The translations under genes were made by a program, and so were the position numbers. From positions 456,176-520,175 of the forward strand of contig PUQB01000119.1 of assembly GCA_003024785.1 (NCBI GenBank): DNA of 64,000 nt, given 5' to 3'. The notes below the pieces were generated by a model. That model was not told the origin of the DNA. It saw only the letters and a list, made by a program, of their open reading frames with translations, and did no database searches. The first letter of the stretch is position 1, and the number at the start of each line of letters is the position of its first letter. This document shows positions 56,320 to 64,000 of this stretch, one piece after another. The stretch is from Selaginella tamariscina. Taxonomy: Eukaryota; Streptophyta; Lycopodiopsida; Selaginellales; Selaginellaceae.

Positions 56320-57480
56320 ATGGATAATAATGTAGCTCAAAACATCGTTACCATGGGAACCACTTCAGTTTTTTCATCACCATTTCTATTGGCTCCAGTT
56401 CTTAAATCACTTTCTTCAGCGCCTGCAATATATAAATCTTGTAAGGATGATGTACAATTAAATAATAAAGGGATAGGCAACGATATAGTGTTAACAGATA
56501 AATGTAAAAGGGAGCAAACAAGTGCGTTGCAAAGCATTCAAGAGGCAATGCTACCCCATGTTACCCATGGCCATATTGTGTTGTTGGATGTCAATGGTGT
56601 TTTGCTTCATCAACAAAGGCTCGAGGATAGAAAAAAAGAAATTAAACAAGGAGATTTCATTCCTTGTAATGATAAATTTCGATATGATATTATTTTTTGT
56701 CCAGGGTTGGATCGTCTCTTTCAAAAGCTTAAGGAGATGGGTGCGCTTGTGGGGATTTGGTAATGCATGTAGATTCATAACTTGACACCGTTGTTGAATT
56801 TGTTTAAGAAACATTGTAGTGTTGTAAATGAGGTGATTCGTAAAGATTGAATTTTTAACCAGCGAATATGTTATAAACCTCTCGAATTTCAATATAAAAA
56901 AGGAAAGCAAGCCATACTTCTTCAAGAATGAAAGATTAATTGGGTTTCATGAGGAGATTAATTAGTTAAGGATAATGAAGAACACACATATCTTAGTGGT
57001 AGACGACTCTCCTCAGAAGGTTATGCTTAACCAAAACATTGCTAGTATTCATCCAATCACTTTCGACCCGTATTCTGATACCAATACCATGGATGAGCTA
57101 GTGAACTACTTGGATACATGCCTCAGAAAGAAGAATCTCAAAAAATTTTGTGAGCAGTATCCACCATATTAAACATTTTCTGATGCTTTTCTTTCTCATG
57201 ATTTTAAGTTTTATAAAAAGAAGGATAGCAACCGGGTGCTTTACAATATTATTCTTAAGGAACGTCATTTTTTAGATGAGCCTTTATGCAGACATGATCT
57301 TATCATATCTTATGTATTAACAAGGATGGCAACTCTTAACTGCATTCGTAAGAGTGTTAGGTGGTGGTAACAACATCGAGATATTGACCAAAATGATTTG
57401 ATTAATCCGGAGAGTGATGGTTTAGACAAAATGAGGAGATTTCTCTATATGGTTAGGATGTTTGATAGTATTTTTTAATT
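56320..57480 (+). pseudogene. FCP1/SCP-like (NLI-interacting factor, HAD phosphatase) pseudogene
   Basis: A plus-strand frame contains the HAD phosphatase motif I region with a DxDG-like signature altered to DVNGVLLH (usually DxDGTL or DxNGVL in plant relatives), preceded by HIVLLDVNG. RYDIIFCPGLDRLFQKLKEMGALVGIW follows, with a stop after the W. After several further stops it continues with the motif III/IV block LVVDDSPQKVMLNQ, a PYSDTNTMDELVNYL segment, and a tail near 57185-57360 (DAFLSHDFKFYKKK, ERHFLDEPLCRHDL). In intact members this domain dephosphorylates phosphoserine, typically on the RNA polymerase II tail or other nuclear targets. The multiple stops make this copy non-functional. 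It lies just upstream of the gypsy 5' LTR. Confidence 0.65.
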
Positions 57481-57650
57481 ATTATAAACTATTTTTAGAA
57501 CGAAGAATAATATGAATATTCTAAGATATTTTAGGAATATTCCTTACTAAGTAAGGTTATTGAAGAATTAATTTATTATCAACATGTTAATTTCTTAAAG
57601 ATTCAGGATTAATTTATTATCAACATGTTAATTTATTACAACCTGAAATT

Positions 57651-58073
57651 TGTAAGGATCATGGATCATTTTTTGCCTTTCACAGGACTTGAACCCGAGA
57701 CCTTTTGGCTAACACACACATGTGTTAATCAACTGGTCCGTATGATCCTGGATGCTGAACTACACCATCAACAGCAAGGCGTATATTCATACGCATGTTC
57801 CAGACTAGTGTGGACCACACATTCCAAACCAGTTGTGGATCATACATTCTAGACTAGTTGTGGATCACACATTCCAGACCAGTTGTGGACCATACAATCC
57901 TCAGGACCTCAGATATATAAACAGGGTTCTAGTTCCAGGTTTCTCAGAATCATTCAACACTAGTCTTCGGCCTTGTATTTCATTTTGTATTCATTTCTTT
58001 CTTGAATACAATCTCCTCCTTTCAAGGTTCCACCCTTGTTCAAAGGTTTCGCCCTTTGCACAAGGTCGTGACA
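57651..58073 (+). repeat. 5' LTR of gypsy element
   Basis: 423 bp, TGTAAGGATC ... GGTCGTGACA. It includes a TATA box (GATATATAAA near 57912) and the sequence AATACAATCTCC toward the end. A 25-bp unit (ACCAGTTGTGGACCACACATTC-type) is present about four times at 57795-57900, compared with once in the 3' LTR. A tRNA-like segment lies in antisense near the start. Confidence 0.9.
57672..57748 (-). other. tRNA-like segment (B-box and D-arm) antisense in the LTR
   Basis: On the minus strand the segment reads GGACCAGTTGATTAAC, then TTAGCCAAAAGGTCTCGGG and GGTTCAAGTCC. This resembles a tRNA D-arm followed, at tRNA-like spacing, by a T-arm with a polymerase III B-box (GGTTCRANNCC). The 3' LTR carries a related version near 63270-63350. 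The flanks do not form an acceptor stem, so it is not a tRNA gene. Confidence 0.45.
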
Positions 58074-58219
58074 GTTTGAATGATTCTCAGGTAGTGACAA
58101 GCTTCTGTTTCCGCTTGTCATCGATCCTGTTTTTCTTTCTTTCTTTCTTTTCAATTTTCTTTTCGATTTTTTCTTTTCTTTTTCTTTTTCGATTTTCTTC
58201 TCTTTTTTTTTTTTGATTT

Positions 58220-59144
58220 TTTCTTTTTCGACTCATCATGTTGAGCATGCTCTTCATGAGCAAGTTGCTGCCTTCCAGCAGCAGCTCAAACAACTACACC
58301 TAGAGAATGATCAGCTCCGACAGCGTGCGAATTCTCAAAAGCCAAAGATCAACATGTCTGAAAAGTTTGATGGTGCCCGATCGAAGTTCTTGAGGTTTTC
58401 TCAATCAAGTTCGTCTGCGGATTGTGATGCAGCCGAGGCGCTACAACACAGAACCCATTAAGGTTGGATTGATCGGGTCGCTGCTTTCTGGTTCTGCTCT
58501 TTCATGGTTCTCAGCCTTGCTAGAGAACAATGATCCGATCCTTAGGAATTTTGATGAGTTTGTAGAACGGTTCACGGTGATGTTCAGTGACGTGGATCGT
58601 GAGAGTGCTGCCATCACCAAACTCTGTCAGCTTCACCAAGGGGTTGTCGGTAGCAGAGTACGCATCGAAGTTTCAACTTCTTGCTTATGATGTCACATGG
58701 GGAGATTGTGCTCTCAAGGAGGTTTTTCGGTCGGGGTTGCAGGACGAGGTCAAAGACATGTTGCTGAATTTTGCGGTTCCAGAAACCCTCACCAGCATGA
58801 TCGAGTTGGCAAATTTGTTGTGACAACCGATTGATCGAGCGGAAACAAGAACGTCGGCATCCTTCTTTCTTCTTGGTGCCGTCTTCTTCCATTTCTGCAG
58901 TCCCTGTTTCCCTCATCTGCTGATTCATCATCTTCCTCAGTAGAACCTCCCCGATGGAATTAGGGCGATCACGCCGAGGCAAGCTTTTGCCAATCGAACG
59001 TCAGAAGTGGATTTAGTACAAGCTTTTGTTTGTACTGTGGGGACCCGTAGCACAAATTGGAGAATTGTCATCGATGTCCAAAACAAGCTCGTGAAGTGGC
59101 CCTTGCTGTGCTGTCGGGAAACGAGAAGATCCAGCCCGAATAGG
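58220..59144 (+). pseudogene. gag region of gypsy element
   Basis: A coiled stretch (FQQQLKQLHLENDQLRQRA) leads into a gypsy gag core (VGLIGSLLSGSALSWFSAL, NFDEFVERFTVMFSD, SVAEYASKFQLLAYD). The core sits in changing frames, with breaks near 58430 and 58640. At 59027-59068 a zinc knuckle of the form C-x2-C-x4-H-x4-C (CLYC ... HKLENC) is interrupted by a TAG at 59048-59050 where glycine or a similar residue is expected. The frame ends at a TAG at 59142. Confidence 0.8.
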
Positions 59145-59244
59145 AGCCGTCCGGCTGGATTGCCGTGGAACAACTCATGTTCCTCAAGGCTCTTCACTCA
59201 TAACATCTTCCCTTCCTCATCTTAGATCCATTCCATCCACGAAG

Positions 59245-62200
59245 GTGTGCAAGCTGTTCCATGTTCCGGTGCAGCTGAAGACACCAGAGGTGGAGTTCTC
59301 TGGTAAAGCTTTGGTAGATAGCGGAGCGAACGCAAATTTCATCGACAAGAATTTTGCTGTCAAACACGGGATCCGTCTACATCCTTTGAAGACTCCTGGT
59401 TCTGTACAGGTCGTTGACAGACGAGATATCAAATCGGGAGCGGTAATAAATGACACGGAGTTCGTTGAGGTCATTGCTTGCGGTGTTGTGTGCAACATCT
59501 CCTTCAGTGTTGTTTCTATTCCAGACTCTACGATTATCCTTGGTTTGCCGTGGATCGAGTTGGTGGATCCTGGTTGGAGAGAACGTTTCATGAACAGTTT
59601 CCCAGCTGTTTCAACTCCAGCCACACTCTTTGATTCCGATCCTGTTCCAGTTCCTCCTCCACTTCGAGTCTCGCATATCACCTTGAAGCAGTTCAAGAAA
59701 GATAGCCGACATGACCCAGCATCCGTGTTCGCGATCAAAGTCTATCCCTGCTCTGCTAAGGATGTTTCTGTTCCTCCTGCCTTACCAAAGCAGTATGCCG
59801 ATTTCGCAGACGTCTTCGACAAAAAGAAAGCTTCTGCCTTGCCACCGCACCGTGAGTACGACTGTCCTATCGATCTCGTTGAGGGTAAGCAGCCGTCCTC
59901 CGGTCCCATTTACGGTCTCTCACCAACAGAGTTGGAGACATTGAGGAAATACATTGAGGAGAATCTTGTCACCGGATTTATCCGTCATTCGCGATCACCG
60001 GCTGGTGCTCCAGTATTCTTTGTTTCCAAGAAGGATGGAAGTCTCCGGCTCGTGGTGGACTACCGAGATCTGAATAAGGTCACCATTCCAAACAAGTATC
60101 TCCCGCTCGTCTCCGACATGCTCGAACGTCTTTCTGGTGCCCGTACTTCACAAAGATCGATTTAAGAGGAGCGTACAATCTCATCCGAATTCGAGAAGGG
60201 GACGAGTGGAAAACAGCTTTCCGTACACGCTACGGACATTTCGAGTACGTAGTAATGCCGTTCGGCCTGACAAATGCACCTGCTGTGTTCCAGCACATGG
60301 CTAACGATATTTTCGGGACTTCTTGGATTTGTTTGTCATCATGTACCTAGACGACATCCTGATATTTTCCAAGACTCGAGAAGAACACGAACGGCATGTA
60401 CGGTTAGTCTTGGAGAGGCTCCGGAAGCACCACTTGTTTGCCAAGTTGGAGAAGTGCTCTTTCAGTCAGCAGTCTGTCGAGTTCCTGGGGTACATCATTT
60501 CAGCTGAAGGTGTTCACATGGATCCTGCAAAAGTCCGGACTGTATTGGAGTGGGAGAGACCATCAAATGTTCGTGATGTTCGATGTTTCCTCGGGTTTGC
60601 GAACTTCTATCGACGTTTCGTTCGGGATTTCTCCAAGATTGCATTGCCATTGACGAAGTTGACTGGCAAGGATGTTCCATTTGTCTGGTCCTCTGAGGCT
60701 GAGGAGGCGTTCGAGTTCCTAAAGAAGGCGTTCACCTCGGCACCTGTTCTTATCCATCCTGACCCTGCGAAGCCATATTTCGTGGAAGCTGATGCCTCTG
60801 ACTTCGCCATTGGTGGAGTGTTGTCCCAGGAAGGTCCAGATCATCTTCTCCATCCCATTGCTTTCCATTCCCGCAAGTTCACTGCACCTGAGATCAACTA
60901 CGATGTCTACAACAAGGAGCTGCTGGCGATCGTCGATGCCTTTGAGGAGTGGGCAGATTCCTTGAAGGTTCCCCGCATGTGGTTAAGGTGTATTGTGATC
61001 ACAAGAACCTCCAGTACTGGGCAACAGCACGAGTTCTCAATCGACGTCAGGCGCGATGGGCACAGTCTTTGTCCCGGTTCCGATACGAGATTATTCATCG
61101 TCCCGGTCGTCTAAATGGCAAAGCAGATGCCTTATCTCGTCGCAGTTACCTAGCTCCAGTACCAGGTGAAATCCGATTTGATCAACAAGAACAAGTCATC
61201 CTGAGCTCCGACCAGTTGTTGGTAAACGCGCTTTCCCGTTCTTCTGCTCCAGTTGACACTTCGTTTTTGGATCTAATCCGAGAAAATCTCCCTCAAGACG
61301 AGTTTGCTCGTGATGTCCTTGCACATGTTCGACGAGTTCAGCCATTGTCTTCAGGGTCACAACTACGAGATTATGCTGCTTTCCATCTTCATAATGGGTT
61401 GCTGTACCACCACATCCAAATCTATGTTCCGGACGGAGAACTGAGGTTGCGAGCTGTCCAACACTGCCATGACAACACAGCTGCAGGACATTTTGGCATT
61501 CGGAAGACGATCGAGCTGGTACAACGGGTGTTCTGGTGGCCTCGGCTTCGCGTGTATGTTGAGAGATTTGTGCGATCTTGTGACACGTGCCAGCGTACAA
61601 AGCTTCCTCGTCATCGACCGGTTGGACTACTACAGCCTCTTCCTATTGCTCAGCGGCCATGGTCATCCATCACCATGGATTTCCTCACGGATTTACCGCC
61701 TTCTAGAGGGTTTGATGCTGTCCTAGTCATTGTTGATCGGTTCTCTAAGATGGCGCACTTTGTTCCCTGCAACAAGACATGTTCGGGTCCTGATGCTGCA
61801 TCTGGTGTACCGGGAGGTGTTCCGTCTTCATGGTCTTCCTGATGAACTTGTCACGGATCGAGGTCCCCAGTTCACTTCGGCATTCTGGCAGAGATTCCTA
61901 GAACGGCTAAGTATCACCGGGAAGTTGTTCTATTGCACATCATCCTGAAACAGATGGACAATCGGAGCGCACGATTCAGACTCTGGAACAATATCTTCGG
62001 TGTTTCATTTCTCATCTACAAGATGATTGGGTCGATCTCCTTCCTGTTGCCGAGTTGTGTACAACAACACGGCACACTCATCCACAGGTGTGTCGCCATT
62101 TTTTCGCGTTCTCTGGTGTTCATCCTCGCTGGTCCTACAGCTTGCCCGTGGTTCCTGGCCTCACCACTGCTGCCGATGATCGTGTTGAGCATCTCCAACA

Positions 62201-62400
62201 GGTCCATGAAGAAGTGCAGCATCATCTTCAACGCGCTTGGGATTTGCAACAACAAGCTGCTGATCGTTCCCATTCCTCTCCTCCAGCATTCACAATTGGT
62301 GACCAAGTGTGGCTCCTCCAAGCGTCATTGACCAACACACCTGTGACAAGCTGGACTATCAACGCTTGGGGCCATTTCTCATCATCGAAAACTCTCTGAT
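59245..62400 (+). pseudogene. pol region of gypsy element (protease, RT, RNase H, integrase)
   Basis: The protease active site is at 59308-59345 ([13 protein letters not shown]). RT begins near 59860 ([30 protein letters not shown]). After a frameshift near 60150 it continues ([15 protein letters not shown]) to the catalytic box YLDD (60343-60354). RNase H follows (FVEADASDFAIGGVLSQ, LHPIAFHSRK). After another shift near 60950 comes the connection and integrase zinc domain (GHFGIRKTIELVQRVFWWP, CDTCQRTKLPRH). The integrase core has D in MDFLTDLPP and in ELVTDRGPQFTS, and HHPETDGQSERTIQTLEQYL in a shifted frame. A GPF-type C-terminal segment (LGPFLIIEKLSDGAV) ends at the minisatellite. Frameshifts near 61790 and 61925 split the core. 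Confidence 0.9.
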
Positions 62401-62429
62401 GGTGCTGTCAGCTTCGATGGGCCGACTTC

Positions 62430-63240
62430 AACTAGTCCAACGCTTGGGGCCATTTCTCATCATCGAAACTCTCTGATGATGCTCGTCAGCTTCGATGGGG
62501 CCGACTTCTTCAGTTGAAGAGCTGGACTTGATGGGGCCGACTTCATCATCGAGAAACTCTCTGATGGTGCTCGTTAGCTTCGATGGGCCGACTTCTTCAG
62601 TTGAAGAGCTGGAGTTGATGGGGCCGACTTCATCATCGAGAAACTCTCTGATGGTGCTCGTCAGCTTCGATGGGGCCGACTTCTTCAGTTGAAGAGCTGG
62701 ACTTGATGGGCCGACTTCATCATCGAGAAACTCTCTGATGGTGCTCATCAGCTTCGATGGGGCCGACTTCTTCGGTTGACAAGCTGGACTTGATGGGGAT
62801 AAAGTTGGATGGGGCCGACTTCTTCGGTTGACAAGCTGGACTTGATGGGGATAAAGTTGGATGGGGCCGACTTCTTCGGTTGACAAGCTGGACTGGATGG
62901 GGAAGAGCTGGATGGGGCCGACTTCTTCGGTTGACAAGCTGGACTTGATGATGAGCATGGTGCTCATCAGCTTCGATGGGGCCGACTTCTCGGTTGACAG
63001 CTGGACTTGATGGGGATAAAGTTGGATGGGCCGACTTCTTCGGTTGACAAGCTGGACTTGATGGGGATAAAGTTGGATGGGGCCGACTTCTTCGGTTGAC
63101 AAGCTGGACTGGATGGGAGAGCTGGATGGGGCCGACTTCTTCGGTTGACAAGCTGGACTTGATGATGAGCATGGTGCTCGTCAGCTTCGATGGGCCGACT
63201 TCTTCAGTTGAAGAGCTGGACTTGATGTGCTCGTCATCTT
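62430..63240. repeat. Minisatellite array in the 3' internal region of the gypsy element
   Basis: About 800 bp built from GATGGGGCCGACTTC-headed units. From 62440 to 62760 the unit is about 88-110 bp (with CATCATCGAGAAACTCTCTG and GTGCTCGTCAGCTTC). From 62760 a 52-bp unit (TTCGGTTGACAAGCTGGACT, then GATGGGGATAAAGTTG) dominates. A higher-order block of about 210 bp occurs twice (about 62860-62975 and 63070-63190). The first units overlap the integrase C-terminal coding sequence, from which the array seems to have grown. Confidence 0.9.
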
Positions 63241-63252
63241 GGCCGAAGATAG

Positions 63253-63600
63253 TGTAAGGATCATGGATCATTTTTGCCTTTCACAAAACTTGAACTCGAG
63301 ACCTTTTGGCTAAAACACACATGTGTTAACCAACTGGTCCATATGATCCTGGATGTTGAACTACACCATCAACAACAAGGCGTATATTCATACGCATGTT
63401 CCAGACCAGTTGTGGACCACACATTCCTCAGGACCTCAGATATATAAACAGGGTTCTAGTTCCAGGTTTCTTAAATCATTCAACACCAGTTTTCGGCCTT
63501 GTGTTTTATTTTGTATTCATTTCTTTCTTGAATACAATCTCCTCCTTTCAAGGTTCCACCCTTGTTCTAAAGGTTTCACCCTTTGCATAAGGTCGTGACA
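63253..63600 (+). repeat. 3' LTR of gypsy element
   Basis: 348 bp, beginning TGTAAGGATC and ending GGTCGTGACA, about 90% like the 5' LTR by eye after allowing for the missing 25-bp units. It is preceded by a weak purine tract (GGCCGAAGATAG). Confidence 0.9.
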
Positions 63601-64000
63601 GTATGTATGAGAGAGAGTATGTTAAAAAATTAATTTTGCACACATTGCATACATTAGTATATACACACAATGTCACACATGTATACACATAGACATACAT
63701 ATATATTACATGTGTGAATTCAATGTGTTACATACACACAGATTGAGTACATATGGAACATACATGCATTTAACATGATGTTTTCGATAAAGAAGTAACA
63801 TATCTTCCCAATATTTTATTATTAAATTATAATATCTGTATAAATTTAAAGGTATAAAAATACACAAGAAAACAGCATAAATAATTGTTGATAGTCAAGT
63901 AGATAAACATAAAATCACAAATCATTATACTGATTTGTCAATTATTTTAAAAACTTTATTTTTAAAAACACAAATTATAATTTACTCATACTTTAAAATT
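63601..64000. other. AT-rich flank
   Basis: AT-rich sequence with TACATATATA-type repeats downstream of the retrotransposon. No gene seen. Confidence 0.6.

Larger units (their letters stand above)
57651..63600 (+). mobile_element. Ty3/gypsy LTR retrotransposon, frameshifted
   Basis: The element is bounded by two related LTRs that begin TG and end CA. Internal order is gag, zinc knuckle, protease, reverse transcriptase, RNase H and integrase, the Ty3/gypsy order. The coding region is broken by several frameshifts and a stop in the zinc knuckle, so this copy is not autonomous as given. A minisatellite fills the 3' internal region. The 5 bp outside the LTRs (AAATT and GTATG) do not match, so no target-site duplication is seen. 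No standard initiator-Met primer binding site follows the 5' LTR. The decayed copy at 0.8-2.5 kb is from the same lineage. Confidence 0.92.

Noticed and set aside
57672-57748. A functional tRNA gene
   Set aside because: No acceptor stem and no full cloverleaf; it lies inside an LTR and is shared by both LTRs.
62428-63271. Minus-strand frames of repeated STEEVGPIQL-type units
   Set aside because: They are antisense readings of the gypsy minisatellite with no start context or domain.

Overview
The window is nuclear DNA of a land plant. It carries plant-type genes (an STP-class hexose/H+ symporter, a P-type PPR protein, an ARID-ELM2-SANT regulator), small GT-AG introns rich in (TA)n and (TG)n, telo-box motifs (TTTAGGG), and a Ty3/gypsy retrotransposon. 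The many introns inside the PPR gene and the DUF7869-like and FCP1-like relics would fit a seedless plant (bryophyte, lycophyte or fern). That narrower placement is inference; the species cannot be named from the sequence.

Two compartments meet near 42 kb. Positions 4-42 kb are gene-dense: serine acetyltransferase (-), a short ELM2-SANT gene (+), an organellar-type AAA ATPase (-), the purine enzyme FGAM synthase (+), a PPR protein (-), a possible tiny gene (+), a WDR62/MAPKBP1-type WD40 scaffold (+), a leishmanolysin-type zinc metalloprotease (+), a sugar transporter (+) and an ARID-ELM2-SANT gene (-). Several neighbours are divergent or convergent with only 50-250 bp between them. Beyond 42 kb the DNA is AT-rich and holds decayed mobile or low-copy sequence: a PIF/Harbinger-like relic, a broken DUF7869-like (DDE-type?) gene, an unidentified decayed gene, an FCP1-like phosphatase pseudogene and a gypsy element with two LTRs. 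The first 4 kb hold an older gypsy relic of the same lineage and a divergent U2 snRNA copy.

The most unusual structure is three clusters, about 32 copies in all, of an 18-bp palindrome (GGCGGGATTAATCCCGCC and variants) spaced about 44 bp apart. They lie at 50.49-51.06, 51.87-52.46 and 55.32-55.53 kb, just upstream of and around two decayed minus-strand genes. This layout recalls the subterminal transposase-binding arrays of some DNA transposons, but that role is a hypothesis.

Seven of the nine main genes in the dense part carry 1-2 base frameshifts inside strongly conserved segments while their splice sites are intact. I read this mainly as uncorrected indels in a long-read assembly, so predicted proteins should be treated as frameshifted models. 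The genes have housekeeping or regulatory roles (cysteine precursor synthesis, purine synthesis, organelle quality control and RNA processing, sugar uptake, chromatin regulation) and do not form a pathway cluster.
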